The notes: a model not told the origin generated them from the letters alone. Positions 16,915 through 26,491 are shown, counted from the first letter of the stretch. The stretch is 64,000 nt of DNA from Prosthecobacter sp. SYSU 5D2 (GCF_039655865.1 NZ_JBBYXL010000006.1:248001-312000), one strand, 5' to 3'. Numbers and translations are program-made.

Positions 16915-17466
16915 ATGGCTCAAAAACTGACACCCCGTGAAAAGAACCTCCTGCTCGGCTGTGTGGGCGTGCTGGTCTTCATGGTCTTCGCCGTCTTTGT
17001 GAATGACTTCCTGCAACGGCGCAGCACCGCGCTGCAAAAGATCGCCACCTTGCAGGCCCAAAAAAATGAAAACGCCACCTGGATGGCTGACCGTGAGTTT
17101 TGGGAAAAACGCCGCAACTGGCTGGTGGAAAAAATGCCCACCACGGAAAGCCTGGGCCGGGCCCAGGGCCAGCTTTTGGAGGATCTGCAAAACCAGGCAT
17201 TGGAATATGGCATCACCGCCGAGCAGCCCACCCTGCCACCCCTGGCTGCGCCGAACGAAAACTTCCGGGAAGTGACTGTCTCCATGCGTCTGCGTGGAGA
17301 CCAGATCACCGTGCTGCGCTGGCTCTCCACCATGCAGTCGCCGGAAAAGTTCCAGGCCATCCGGCTGCTGGACATCGAGATAGACACCCGCTCACGGGAA
17401 GTCACCCCACAAGTCGTGTGCAACCTGACCGTCGCACGGTGGTTTAAACCTGAAACCGGCCTTTAA
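16915..17466 (+). CDS. gspM: GspM/PilO-like inner-membrane assembly protein
   Basis: From ATG 16915 the product has 183 residues: a short cytoplasmic tail (AQKLTPREKNLLLG), one membrane helix (about residues 14-33), a coiled coil, and a ferredoxin-like periplasmic domain. This is the GspM/PilO layout, and the PREK-LLL start is typical of GspM. It would pair with the preceding GspL-like protein. A TTG five codons upstream is an alternative start. Confidence 0.75.
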   Translation: MAQKLTPREKNLLLGCVGVLVFMVFAVFVNDFLQRRSTALQKIATLQAQKNENATWMADREFWEKRRNWLVEKMPTTESLGRAQGQLLEDLQNQALEYGITAEQPTLPPLAAPNENFREVTVSMRLRGDQITVLRWLSTMQSPEKFQAIRLLDIEIDTRSREVTPQVVCNLTVARWFKPETGL

Positions 17467-17478
17467 CCCACCCAGCCC

Positions 17479-18126
17479 ATGAAGACTTCCCTGCCCCTTG
17501 CCATTTTTCTTTTGCTGCCCGCAGCGGCATTGATGGCGGCTGATCCTGATCCTGATCTGCCGCAACCTTTTGATGCAGCGCGGCTCACCCCGGTGGTGGC
17601 AAGTTCGCCCTTCACCCGCATGGTGAACATGTCGGACAACCTGGTGCTGACTGGCATCGCCTATATTGACGGGAAGCCGGTGGCCACGGTCTTTAACATG
17701 GAGACCAAGCAGTCCCACATCGTCAGCTCGGAGCCCAATTTCCAGGGCTGGACGCTGCAAGAGGCCATGCCGGCCCCGGACATCACCCGCAGCCAGGCAC
17801 GCATTACTATCGGTGGAGAGGTGGTCAGCGTGCGCTATGCTGCACTGAATGCCAAGGACATGAAGAGCGACGGCAAGTCCTCCGAGCGCAGTGACCGCGG
17901 CGGCCCGTCGGGTGGAGAACGCTTCCGGGGCAGTTCCCGGGGGCCTTCGGAAGAGGACCGCAAGCGCTATGAAGCCCTGTCAGAAAAGGGGCGCGAAAAA
18001 TTGCGAGAAACCCTCCGCGCGAAATTCAGCGATGAAAAATTCCGCAATGCTCCCGAAGAGGAGCGGAGGAACATCATTCGCAAGGAGGTGGAGCGCATCG
18101 AAAAAGAGGACAAAGGCGGCAAGTGA
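17479..18126 (+). CDS. Secreted T2SS-operon protein, possibly GspC/PilP-like
   Basis: This 215-residue protein has a clear signal peptide (MKTSLPLAIFLLLPAAALMA). A region around residues 50-110 (LVLTGIAYIDGKPVATVFN, then ARITIGGEVVSVRYA) resembles the small beta domain by which GspC or PilP touches the secretin. The C-terminal third is charged, with a Gly/Ser/Arg linker and a long helical stretch rich in E, K and R. It lies 12 bases after gspM and 54 before gspD, where a secretin-contacting periplasmic protein would be expected. The function is inferred from position. Confidence 0.6.
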   Translation: MKTSLPLAIFLLLPAAALMAADPDPDLPQPFDAARLTPVVASSPFTRMVNMSDNLVLTGIAYIDGKPVATVFNMETKQSHIVSSEPNFQGWTLQEAMPAPDITRSQARITIGGEVVSVRYAALNAKDMKSDGKSSERSDRGGPSGGERFRGSSRGPSEEDRKRYEALSEKGREKLRETLRAKFSDEKFRNAPEEERRNIIRKEVERIEKEDKGGK

Positions 18127-18180
18127 CCGCTGCCACCTCTCCTCTCACACCCCTACCCTTTTCCCAGCCACCCCATTTTC

Positions 18181-20889
18181 ATGTTCCTCTCCCGGCTCCG
18201 CCCCCACCCGCTTCTTACCTTGAGTGCCATGCTGATTTCCGCAGGGCCAGTTCTCAGCCAGGAGGCAGCCCCGGCTCCGGCTCCCCCGGCAGAAAATACG
18301 CCGGCGGATCCAGCACCGCCCGCACCTGCTCCCGAGGGCAGCGGTGAACGGACCGGACCACCAACTGAGGGCGGCATGGGTCCTGGTGGCAGATTTCCAG
18401 GCGGCCCGGGAGGCCCCGGCTTTGGTGGCCGCAGACGTCCCGGTGAAGGCGGTCCAGGCTTTGGCGGCACCGCAGCAGGTGCCCCTGGTGCTCCAGGCAT
18501 GGGACCTGGCGGCAGCAATATCCAGAGCACACTGGCGCAGACCATACGCATGGAGGGTGACCGCATCGTCCTCCAATTTCCCAATAATCCCGTGGCGGAC
18601 ATGCTGAGCATCTATGAGCTGCTGACCAATGTTACGCTGATCAAGGACACGAACATCTTCAATGACGGAGCTCCAGTCAGCCTGGCCACTCCGAGAGCGG
18701 TGAGCAAAGAGGAAGCCGTGAAGCTCATTGAGGCGACTCTTCTGACCAATGGTTATGCCATCGTCATGGAGGCGGATGGCAAAAGTGCGCGCATTCTTCC
18801 AGCACGTAACCAGAGCGCCAACGCAGTGCAATTTTCTCATGGCGTACGCTTTTATACATCAGCCCTGGACCTGCCGATGGGGGAGACCATCGTGACTTAT
18901 TTCATGAAGCTGGATTTCCTGGACCCGGAAGAGGCGGCGGCCATGTTCTCCGGCCATGTGGGCCTGAGCGTCTATGGCCGCATCACCCCGGTGCTGACGC
19001 CACCCGGCCTGCTGCTGACGGAAAGCAGCACGGTCATCAAGCAGCTCATCAGCATCCGCGAGGCCATTGATGTGGGGGATTCAGGCTCGGCGTTGGTCAC
19101 CAAATTCATCCCGGTGGAATACGCCGAGGCGGCCACCATTGCCCAGATCATCCAGGCCACGCTGACTGCCCAGGCGCAGGAGAAGGAGACCAAGGGCATC
19201 AATACCATCCGGGGCAGTGCGGCCAGCGATGGGCGCAACCGGGAGGAAAGGCGTGAAGAACCACGCTCACCGTCTTCCAACAACAGCGGCAATAACAATT
19301 CAGGAAATCCGGGCAATGCCCAGATGGCAATGCCATCTGCCCAGGTGGTGGCGGATACGCGGCTGAATCAGATCCTGGTGGTCTCCTCCCCGGAGGACTA
19401 TGCCTACATCGCCAGTCTGATCTCCGAATTCGACAAACCGCTGCAGGTGGATGCCCCTTATGAACGCAAACTTCGTTATGCCGCTGCGGTGGATGTGCTC
19501 AGTGCCATCACTGATCTGCTGCAAGACACCAATACCGGCACCACGCAACTCCCAGGGGGCGGCACCATCCAGCAACAACGTTCCCAGCCGCTGGCCAGCA
19601 GCAGCCAGCTTCTGACTGGACGCACCACCACCGGGACGCGCGGCGGCCAGGTCCTGACCACCAGCGGTGCCACGGGTGCCGATGACACCGCCACCGGCGG
19701 CAGTGCCTCACGGGCAGACCTGATCCAGGGTCCCAGTGAGGACAATGCGCCGATCTCCGTGCTGGTGGGCAAAACCCGCGTGGTGGCCGATCCGATGGCC
19801 AATTCCATCCTGGTCATGGGCCGCAAGGAGGCGATTGACAAAGTCAACGGGCTCCTGGACGTGCTGGACCGCAAGCCCTCACAGGTTTACCTTTCCACCG
19901 TCATCGGCCAGCTCACTTTGGGCGACGAATTCCAATTTGGCATTGATTACCTCAGCGCTTTAACAAATAAAAACGGCACCAACTTCAGCAGCAGCAACAT
20001 TAATTCCCGCCAGGACATCCTGGGCAACACGGCCAACCGCGCCATCGGAGACCTGCGCAACAATGTGATCAGCAATGCCTTCGGTCCCGCAGCGGGCCTG
20101 AACGTCTATGGTGCCATCGGCGACAGCCTGGACATCTTTGTGACAGCGCTGGAAACGACCAACCGTTTCAAGGTACTTTCGCGACCGAGCGTCTTTGCCC
20201 TGAACAATAAAAAAGCCACCATCACCTCCGGCCAGCTCATCCCCGTGCCGGTCCAGTCGGTGGTCAATACCAACAACATCGGCAATGGCAACAATGTCAC
20301 GACCAACATCGAATATCGCGATGTGGTGCTAAAGCTGGAAGTGGTGCCGCTCATCAACGTGGACGGCGAGGTGACCCTGACCATCGCCCAGGTGAACGAC
20401 ACGGTCATTGGCACGCAGCTTGTGGAGCCCAACCTCATCCCGATCATCGGCACGGAACAGATCGTGACCTCGGTGACGGTGCCGGACCGAAACACCATTG
20501 TCCTGGGCGGCCTCATCTCCGAAAAGACTGACAAGGCGACAGGCGGAGTGCCCTTCCTGAGCCGCATCCCCGGCGTGGGGAACCTGTTCAAGGATACCAA
20601 AGACAACAGCACCCGCAGCGAGCTGATCATCTTCATCCAGCCGCAAGTGGTGACGGACAATGTCGGGCTGCGCAGCACATCATTAGGCGAAGACGCACGC
20701 ACCCAGGTGGGGGCCGATGCCGCCGCGCGCTTCCCTGAAAGTGTGGATGTGGATAGCGCCCGCATCCTTCATGACAAAGAAGTCATGGACCTTGAGGCCC
20801 AAGCCCAGGGCGGATTTTTTTCCCGCATGTTCCGCCGCAACCCAGCGCCCCGCGCAGTGACAAATCCACCGCCAGGAGTGCGCAGGTAG
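18181..20889 (+). CDS. gspD: Type II secretion outer-membrane secretin GspD
   Basis: This 902-residue secretin forms the outer-membrane gate. A signal peptide is followed by an unusual Pro/Ala then Gly-rich region (about residues 22-115, units such as GGPGGPGFGGRRRPGEGG). N0-like and repeated N domains come next, interrupted by Ser/Asn-rich loops near residues 350-380 and 460-520. The C-terminal secretin domain shows VPVQSV, the VGTQ-like VIGTQLVEPNLIP, the TIVLGGLISEKTDKATGGVP block and VPFLSRIPGVGNLF near residues 780-800. It ends the plus-strand secretion operon. Confidence 0.95.
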   Translation: MFLSRLRPHPLLTLSAMLISAGPVLSQEAAPAPAPPAENTPADPAPPAPAPEGSGERTGPPTEGGMGPGGRFPGGPGGPGFGGRRRPGEGGPGFGGTAAGAPGAPGMGPGGSNIQSTLAQTIRMEGDRIVLQFPNNPVADMLSIYELLTNVTLIKDTNIFNDGAPVSLATPRAVSKEEAVKLIEATLLTNGYAIVMEADGKSARILPARNQSANAVQFSHGVRFYTSALDLPMGETIVTYFMKLDFLDPEEAAAMFSGHVGLSVYGRITPVLTPPGLLLTESSTVIKQLISIREAIDVGDSGSALVTKFIPVEYAEAATIAQIIQATLTAQAQEKETKGINTIRGSAASDGRNREERREEPRSPSSNNSGNNNSGNPGNAQMAMPSAQVVADTRLNQILVVSSPEDYAYIASLISEFDKPLQVDAPYERKLRYAAAVDVLSAITDLLQDTNTGTTQLPGGGTIQQQRSQPLASSSQLLTGRTTTGTRGGQVLTTSGATGADDTATGGSASRADLIQGPSEDNAPISVLVGKTRVVADPMANSILVMGRKEAIDKVNGLLDVLDRKPSQVYLSTVIGQLTLGDEFQFGIDYLSALTNKNGTNFSSSNINSRQDILGNTANRAIGDLRNNVISNAFGPAAGLNVYGAIGDSLDIFVTALETTNRFKVLSRPSVFALNNKKATITSGQLIPVPVQSVVNTNNIGNGNNVTTNIEYRDVVLKLEVVPLINVDGEVTLTIAQVNDTVIGTQLVEPNLIPIIGTEQIVTSVTVPDRNTIVLGGLISEKTDKATGGVPFLSRIPGVGNLFKDTKDNSTRSELIIFIQPQVVTDNVGLRSTSLGEDARTQVGADAAARFPESVDVDSARILHDKEVMDLEAQAQGGFFSRMFRRNPAPRAVTNPPPGVRR

Positions 20890-20905
20890 AAAGGCAGCCC
20901 CCGCC

Positions 20906-21142
20906 TTATTGGACACCTTCCGGCACCTGGCCGACAAGGCGGGGCTCCAGGCCAATGTTGGTGAACACTTCCATGATGTCCTTTAAGGAAATCTGGGCAG
21001 GCTCATCCAGTTCAAAATAGACCAGATCATGATGGGCATCCACCTTGTAACGGACATGCGGTTGCATGTCCATCTGGCCGCGCAGTTCCAGCAGTCTTGA
21101 CTCCGCACGGAGCCCACGGGCATACACTTCGATTTCGATCAT
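20906..21142 (-). CDS. Small conserved-looking hypothetical protein
   Basis: This 78-residue acidic protein has regular alternation of strands and helices (MIEIEVYARGLRAESRLLEL, LVYFELDEP, ISLKDIMEVFTNIGLEPRLVG). The pattern is reminiscent of a small ferredoxin-like fold such as an ACT or HMA domain, but no metal-binding Cys pair is present. It starts 50 bases downstream of the SNF2 helicase stop on the same strand and is probably co-transcribed. It is convergent with gspD. I do not recognise the family. Confidence 0.6.
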   Translation of the reverse strand: MIEIEVYARGLRAESRLLELRGQMDMQPHVRYKVDAHHDLVYFELDEPAQISLKDIMEVFTNIGLEPRLVGQVPEGVQ

Positions 21143-21192
21143 CGCGCTGTTTTAGCGAAAACAGTTGGGGACGGCCAGCAAAAAGGTTGGCC

Positions 21193-23919
21193 TTATGAGG
21201 CTTCCAGCAGCCGCTGGATGTCGTCCTGGGTCAGGCGCAGTTTTTCCGTGCGACCGGACAAGAGTCCTTCGATCAGAGCGGCCTTGGTCTTTTGCATGCC
21301 GACGATGCGCTCCTCGATGGTGCCCTGGCAGATCAGCTTATGAATGAAGACCGGCTTGGTCTGGCCGATGCGGTGTGCCCGGTCGCTGGCCTGTGCCTCG
21401 GCGGCCGGGTTCCACCAGGGATCATAGTGGATGACGGTATCCGCCGTGGTGAGATTCAACCCGGAGCCGCCGGCCTTCAGGCTGATGAGAAAGACCGGCA
21501 CCTCCCCGGCCTGGAAACGGCGCATGGGCGTCTCCCTGTCCTTGGTCTCGCCGGTCAGTTTGACAAAGGGAATCCTGGCTTCCTTCAACTGCTCTTCAAT
21601 GATGGCCAGCATCTGGGTGAACTGGGAAAAAATGAGGACCCGGTGTCCTTCATCAATCAACTCCGGCAACAGGTCTTCCATGAGGAAAGCGGTCTTGGCA
21701 GATTCCGCGAGCTTTTGTGCCGCTTCCATCTTCAGGAGCTGCGGGTGGCAGCAGACCTGGCGCAATTTTAACAGGGCATCCAGAACGATGATCTGGCTGC
21801 GGTCCAGCCCCTGGGCGTGAATGGCCTCCTTCACCCGCTGGTCCATGGCGGCGCGAATGGTCTCATAAAGGTCCGACTGCGCCTTGCCCAGCTCAATGGT
21901 GTGCAAGATTTCGGTCTTGGGCGGCAGATCCTTGGCCACCGCACTTTTGGTTCGGCGCAGGAGCAGCGGCTGCAGCCTGGAAGCCAGTTGCTGCTGGCGC
22001 TCGGAGTCACCATCCCTTTCGATAGGAGTGCGGTAAAAGCTGCGAAAGCCCTCCGCATCCCCCAGAATGCCGGGCATGAGGAACTGGAAGAGGCTCCACA
22101 GCTCTCCGAGGTGGTTTTCCACAGGCGTTCCGGTCAGACAGAGACGATGGCGGCTTTTAAGCGTGCCGCAGACCTGGGCCACCTTGCTCTTTGGGTTCTT
22201 GATGTGCTGGGCCTCATCCAGGACCACCAGATGCCAGTCCACCGCCCCCAGCACATCCGCATCCCGGACCAGCAGCGGATAGGAGGTAATGATTAAATCA
22301 TATTTGCCAATGCGGCGGAATTCGCTGCGGCGCTCCTCCCCGTGGAGCAGCAGCACACGCAGCAGAGGGGTGAATTTGGCCGCCTCGCGCGCCCAGTTTC
22401 TCAGCACGGAGGTGGGTGCCAGGATGAGGCAGGGGCGGTCCATGCGCCCGGATTCCTTTTCCAAAAGCAGGTGGGCCAGCGTCTGCACAGTCTTGCCCAG
22501 ACCCATGTCATCCGCCAGCACCCCATGCAGGCCAAATGCCCGCAGGAACTGCAGCCAGCTCAGGCCCTCCTGCTGATAGGGACGCAGGGAGGCGCGCAAA
22601 CTGGCAGGAGGCTGCACTACAGACAGGGAGGTAAAGGCCTGCAGCCGCTCCTTCAGCACCGCCAGCTCTGCCGGTACACGGATGGGCAGCCCGTCCAGAC
22701 TGGCGAGCTGGGCAGCGCGCAGCTTGTCCAGTTGCAGGCGGCCGTTCTTCTGTGCGGGACGGGTGGCCAGAAGTTCATCCAAAAAGCGCAGCAGCACCAG
22801 CAGACGCCGTGCAGGTACGGCCAGCACAGGATTTCCGGGCCCCGGAAGGGCGATGAGATAATTTTGATCCAGGTTCTGCTCCAGCAGGGCCGTTGTCAGC
22901 CCACGGTCAATGCAATCCACCAGCAGCGGGACAAGGGAGATGCGTTCCCCTTTGACATCCACGCCCAGATCCAGGGAAAAGCTGTCACGCCCATGAATAT
23001 CATCCTCCAGCTCAGTGAACCAGGCGTCTTCACCCGTTTCATGGATGCTAAAACCAAAGTCCTCCGCCAGTTCCACCTCCCAGCCTTCACTCCGCAGCAA
23101 GGGGACGTAATCCCGCAAAAAGGTGGACCAATGCAAGGAATGCTCACGCTCGTCCATGGTGAACAAGGGCCCGGCTGGTTCCGTGAGGCGTGCGTCTGGC
23201 AGGGCCTGCGTAAGCGGCAGCAAACGGGTCTGGATGAGATCAGACAGGAAAAGACGTTCCAGCCTGGGGTTTCGGGTCAGCGCCCAAGTCCGCCCGTCGC
23301 CGTCTTTCCAACGGGCACCGGCGTTGCGCCCTGGCAGTTGAAAGCGCTGACTACATCCTTCATAGCTGATAAAAAGCTCTGCAATGCCGATGCTCAACTG
23401 CACCTGGGCGAGCTGGCTGCGGCCAATTTTTACCTGCGGACGCTCCACCGTGATGCGGCGCAGGCGCAGATGCGGCCGGGGGCTGTCGTTGGCCAGTTGC
23501 TCCGCATCATCCGCACCGCTCGCCGTGCCGCCATGGGCATCCTCCCCCACAGTAGCCAAACCAGGCCGAGCCATGCGCTCGATCAATTCACGGTTGGCCT
23601 GCACGTCACAGACCAGCATGAAGGCGGCGGCATGCTCACACAGGGCACCGGCATGGCAGGTGCACTCCGTCGTCACGCACATGTCGCCGTTGGCGGCCAG
23701 GCGCAGGCGCAGACGCGGCTCTTCGTGCGTCAGGTCACTGCGGCCCACAGCCCCTGCCAGCTCCAGCTCCAGCGGATTGATCAAAGTCACCGTTTTGATC
23801 TTTGTGTGCAGCTTTGTCCAGCGCGCTGCGGACTCAATCTGCTGGCGCTTGAACAGCCACATCCAGGACTTGCGGCGCACTTGGGACCAAAGCTGGGCAA
23901 AGGGAAACGGTTCGGACAC
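21193..23919 (-). CDS. SNF2-family helicase with SWIM zinc finger
   Basis: This 908-residue protein starts at GTG 23919. A SWIM zinc finger (CTCHAGALCEHAAAF, CxCxnCxH) lies near residues 84-98. A middle SNF2-associated bacterial region leads to the helicase core from about residue 455: LADDMGLGKT (Walker A), VLDEAQHIKN (Walker B) and the helicase-C blocks LIFSQFTQML, LKAGGSGLNLT and DPWWNPAAEAQASDRAHRIGQ. Bacterial SNF2 proteins of this type are thought to remodel RNA polymerase or protein-DNA complexes (HepA/RapA-like). No methylase or nuclease lies beside it, so this is not an obvious defence system. Confidence 0.92.
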   Translation of the reverse strand: MSEPFPFAQLWSQVRRKSWMWLFKRQQIESAARWTKLHTKIKTVTLINPLELELAGAVGRSDLTHEEPRLRLRLAANGDMCVTTECTCHAGALCEHAAAFMLVCDVQANRELIERMARPGLATVGEDAHGGTASGADDAEQLANDSPRPHLRLRRITVERPQVKIGRSQLAQVQLSIGIAELFISYEGCSQRFQLPGRNAGARWKDGDGRTWALTRNPRLERLFLSDLIQTRLLPLTQALPDARLTEPAGPLFTMDEREHSLHWSTFLRDYVPLLRSEGWEVELAEDFGFSIHETGEDAWFTELEDDIHGRDSFSLDLGVDVKGERISLVPLLVDCIDRGLTTALLEQNLDQNYLIALPGPGNPVLAVPARRLLVLLRFLDELLATRPAQKNGRLQLDKLRAAQLASLDGLPIRVPAELAVLKERLQAFTSLSVVQPPASLRASLRPYQQEGLSWLQFLRAFGLHGVLADDMGLGKTVQTLAHLLLEKESGRMDRPCLILAPTSVLRNWAREAAKFTPLLRVLLLHGEERRSEFRRIGKYDLIITSYPLLVRDADVLGAVDWHLVVLDEAQHIKNPKSKVAQVCGTLKSRHRLCLTGTPVENHLGELWSLFQFLMPGILGDAEGFRSFYRTPIERDGDSERQQQLASRLQPLLLRRTKSAVAKDLPPKTEILHTIELGKAQSDLYETIRAAMDQRVKEAIHAQGLDRSQIIVLDALLKLRQVCCHPQLLKMEAAQKLAESAKTAFLMEDLLPELIDEGHRVLIFSQFTQMLAIIEEQLKEARIPFVKLTGETKDRETPMRRFQAGEVPVFLISLKAGGSGLNLTTADTVIHYDPWWNPAAEAQASDRAHRIGQTKPVFIHKLICQGTIEERIVGMQKTKAALIEGLLSGRTEKLRLTQDDIQRLLEAS

Positions 23920-24012
23920 GGGACAGTCTGGCTTACCGTGCCAGAGGGCTGTGCCAAGCAGTTTTATGAAAAATCAGGAAGGTGCCTGTGCTGACTTCGT
24001 CAGCCAGTTTCC

Positions 24013-24720
24013 TCACTGTTTTTCCGGCTTGTCCATGGTCATGTAAGTCATCCCTTTGGTATCACCATTGAGGGGGTTGAAGGATTGCACCCTCATCTCA
24101 CGCAAGGCGCTTGCCTCACCGACTTTCCAGACTTTCAGCACCTCAAACCGCTTCACCATTTTCCCGGCGGCATTGTAGGCCTCCATCTTGGCGACCCCGC
24201 CGCTGTCCTGATGCACCCAAAGGTCCACGGTGTAGTAAGCGCCCTTGGTATCCGGTGCCGTCACACGGATGAGCCAGCACTTCACGCGGGCAGCCGTGAT
24301 GCGGGCATTGGCATCCAGCAGTTTGACGTTTTTCCAGTACAGGAAACGCTGGGACAGGTCTTCATAATTGAAATCCATGCCGCGCACGGACTTGCTTGCA
24401 TTGCTCATCGGGACCTGACTGCTGCCGCCGGGTTTCACTTCCCAAAGGGTCGCAGGCACAGTCGTCAGATCCAAGTGGACGATCTCCGGCGGCGGATTGG
24501 TAAAGCGGAAGCGCATCACTGATTTTGTCAGCGTCAGTTCCAGGGGCTCTTCCTTCCCGGTTTCCCGGTCTCGGAGCTTGCCTGTCATCCTGTGATCCTG
24601 CATGGCGTAGCTGCGCCGGACCAGTCCCAAAATCTCCTCGGCGGTGGGGGTGGCATCAGACTGGGCCTGGCTGAGGGTGGACAGGGAGACAAGGGTGGCA
24701 AGAAGGAGACGGCGTTTCAT
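24013..24720 (-). CDS. Secreted LolA-like (outer-membrane lipoprotein-sorting-like) protein
   Basis: The 235-residue product has a signal peptide (MKRRLLLATLVSLSTLSQAQ) followed by a beta-rich domain. The stretches EEILGLVRRSYAMQDHRMTGKL and DLSQRFLYWKNVKLLDAN, and the later AYYTVDLWVHQDSGGVAKMEAYNAAGK, recall the LolA-like or uncharacterised lipoprotein-sorting families. It may bind lipids or lipoproteins in the periplasm. It lies 93 bases upstream of the SNF2 gene on the same strand and 97 bases downstream of the regulator. The family assignment is moderate. Confidence 0.6.
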   Translation of the reverse strand: MKRRLLLATLVSLSTLSQAQSDATPTAEEILGLVRRSYAMQDHRMTGKLRDRETGKEEPLELTLTKSVMRFRFTNPPPEIVHLDLTTVPATLWEVKPGGSSQVPMSNASKSVRGMDFNYEDLSQRFLYWKNVKLLDANARITAARVKCWLIRVTAPDTKGAYYTVDLWVHQDSGGVAKMEAYNAAGKMVKRFEVLKVWKVGEASALREMRVQSFNPLNGDTKGMTYMTMDKPEKQ

Positions 24721-24817
24721 GGATAAGTTCTGACTTTAGACACCCGGCCGGGGTCTTTCATTCAATCGTCCTTCCCACAGCCTATGGCTGTGGAAGCGGG
24801 AAAATCCGGCATCAGGA

Positions 24818-26191
24818 CTACGCCGTGGTCTTTCGGTCCACATTGAGACCCATCTTGCGGTACAGAGTGGCGATGCTGACGCCGAGCATGGAAGCCGTTT
24901 TTTCGCGAGAGCCATTGTTGTATTTAAGCGTTTCCTGAATGAACAGGCGCTCCTGGCCGCGGATGAAATCATCCAGCGTGGACCCAATGGGAAGCTGTGT
25001 GGTGCCACCGGAAACCGATGAAGTCGGCACTTCCACCTGCTGGGTGACCTTCGCTGGCAGGTCTGCCGGACGGATACGGTCATTCTCAGCAAAGGCGCAG
25101 GCGCGCTCGACAGCGTTTCTCAGCTCGGAAATGTTCCCTGGCCATGGATACTTTTCCAGAAACTCCAGCGCGTACGTATCCAGGGCCTTGGATCTCGAAT
25201 CAGTGCGGTCTGCGAGTTCCTTGAGGAAATGATCCACCAGCGGTTTGATGTCCTCACGACGATCCCGCAGCGGCGGGATTTTCAGAGGAACGACGGACAG
25301 CTTGTAGTAGAGGTCTTCACGGAATGTGCCTTTTTGGGAGGCGTCCTCCAGACAGATGGTGGTGCTGACGACGAGCCGGAAGTCCGCCACGCTGTTACCG
25401 CTCCAGGCACTGCGCCGGGACTGCATTTCATCCAGGAATGTGTTCAACTGGGCCTGGATGCGGGCAGGCAGCACGTGCACTTCCGCCAAATGAACCGTGC
25501 CGCCGCTGGCACGGCTAAAAATGCCTCCCTGGCCGTTGGTATGTCCAAAAAGCTCAGCTTCCAGAGCTTCTTCAGGCATGGCGCTGCACTGCAGCTCTTT
25601 GAAGGGTGCCGTGCTCCGGCGGCTGGCTTCATGCAAAGCGCGCGCAACCATGTGCTTACCTACGCCAAACTCCCCTTCCAAAAGCACGGGGCTGTCATTA
25701 TCCGCAACCCGTCGGACAATCTCAAAGATGCGCTGAATGGCTTCGCTATGGCCGATCAATTTTGAGGATGCAGGGCTGCGCACGCTGGCAGTGCTGCTGA
25801 GAGAGGTTGATACCTGGCTTCCGTTCTGACTGTTGCGGTTCAAGGCCTGATTGACCGTTTTAATCAGGTCTCCCAAATCGAAGGGCTTGGTCAGATAATC
25901 AAAGGCCCCCAGCCTCATCGCCTCCACAGCAGTCTCCACGGTGCCATGCCCGGTCACCATGATGACAGCCGTGCTCGGAAACTGCTCTTTGCACATGCTT
26001 ACCAAGTCCAGGCCGTTGACATCGCCGATCCGCAGATCCACGATCACCAGGTCCGGTTGCTGGCTGCGTATCGCCGCCATGCCGTCAATACCCGTGGTGC
26101 AACCAAATACTGTATGGCCGGCCGCACGGCACAGCTTGCTCATCAGCTCAAGGATGGCAGCCTCGTCGTCAATGATTACCAGTTTGGCCAT
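24818..26191 (-). CDS. NtrC-type response regulator with degenerate AAA+ domain
   Basis: This 457-residue protein has an intact receiver (IIDDE, VIVDLRIGDVNG with the phospho-Asp near residue 53, VTGHG and LTKPF). An AAA+ domain follows near residues 145-375, then a Fis-type helix-turn-helix at the C-terminus (NNGSREKTASMLGVSIATLYRKMGL). The AAA+ domain is altered. Walker A is GEFGVGKH, the usual ELFGHexGAFTGA loop reads ELFGHTNGQGGIFSRASGG, and Walker B GGTLFLDEI has become GGTVHLAEV. GAFTGA is needed to contact sigma-54 and the Walker B Asp for ATP use, so it is probably not a classical sigma-54 activator. No sensor kinase is adjacent. Confidence 0.9.
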   Translation of the reverse strand: MAKLVIIDDEAAILELMSKLCRAAGHTVFGCTTGIDGMAAIRSQQPDLVIVDLRIGDVNGLDLVSMCKEQFPSTAVIMVTGHGTVETAVEAMRLGAFDYLTKPFDLGDLIKTVNQALNRNSQNGSQVSTSLSSTASVRSPASSKLIGHSEAIQRIFEIVRRVADNDSPVLLEGEFGVGKHMVARALHEASRRSTAPFKELQCSAMPEEALEAELFGHTNGQGGIFSRASGGTVHLAEVHVLPARIQAQLNTFLDEMQSRRSAWSGNSVADFRLVVSTTICLEDASQKGTFREDLYYKLSVVPLKIPPLRDRREDIKPLVDHFLKELADRTDSRSKALDTYALEFLEKYPWPGNISELRNAVERACAFAENDRIRPADLPAKVTQQVEVPTSSVSGGTTQLPIGSTLDDFIRGQERLFIQETLKYNNGSREKTASMLGVSIATLYRKMGLNVDRKTTA

Positions 26192-26491
26192 AAATAGTTA
26201 TAAATTGAGAGTCAAATTTGATTATTAAATATGCTAAATGTACTATTGAAAGCCGTCAATGGTCATTCATTTAGCATGATAAGAATATCAGTATTTCTTT
26301 TCGTTGGCATCTTTTAAAAACAAAAAAAGTGGGGAATACCTGCCAAGGTCTTCAGATTTTCAACTCGACCTCCTGTCAGACGTTTAGAAGTTCCTGATTT
26401 TCATAAGACGACAGGCTTTTAGCTGAAATTATTGCATGTCACACAGTATGTCTTGCGAGTTGGTTTATGACCTGCTTCCATTCCGCCTTTG
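26192..26491. promoter_or_regulatory. AT-rich divergent promoter region
   Basis: These 300 bases are strikingly AT-rich compared with the surroundings and separate the divergent response-regulator and coiled-coil genes. Several A/T runs and the repeated element TTTAGCAT/ATGCTAAAT (inverted, near 26231 and 26270) are seen. No sigma-54 -24/-12 site with the required GG and GC could be found. Both promoters should lie here, but exact positions are not evident. Confidence 0.5.

Noticed and set aside
21193-23919. SNF2 helicase as part of a defence island
   Set aside because: Neighbours are a small conserved gene, a LolA-like protein and a regulator; no nuclease, methylase or phospholipase-like partner is present.
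22342-23994. 550-codon plus-strand open frame
   Set aside because: It lies fully antisense to the SNF2 helicase; the product is Gln/His/Arg-rich with no domain, as expected from opposite-strand GC-rich code.
26192-26491. Sigma-54 promoter for the regulator's target
   Set aside because: A TTGGCA-like element at 26304 lacks the GC of the -12 box; together with the missing GAFTGA this gives no support for sigma-54 control.
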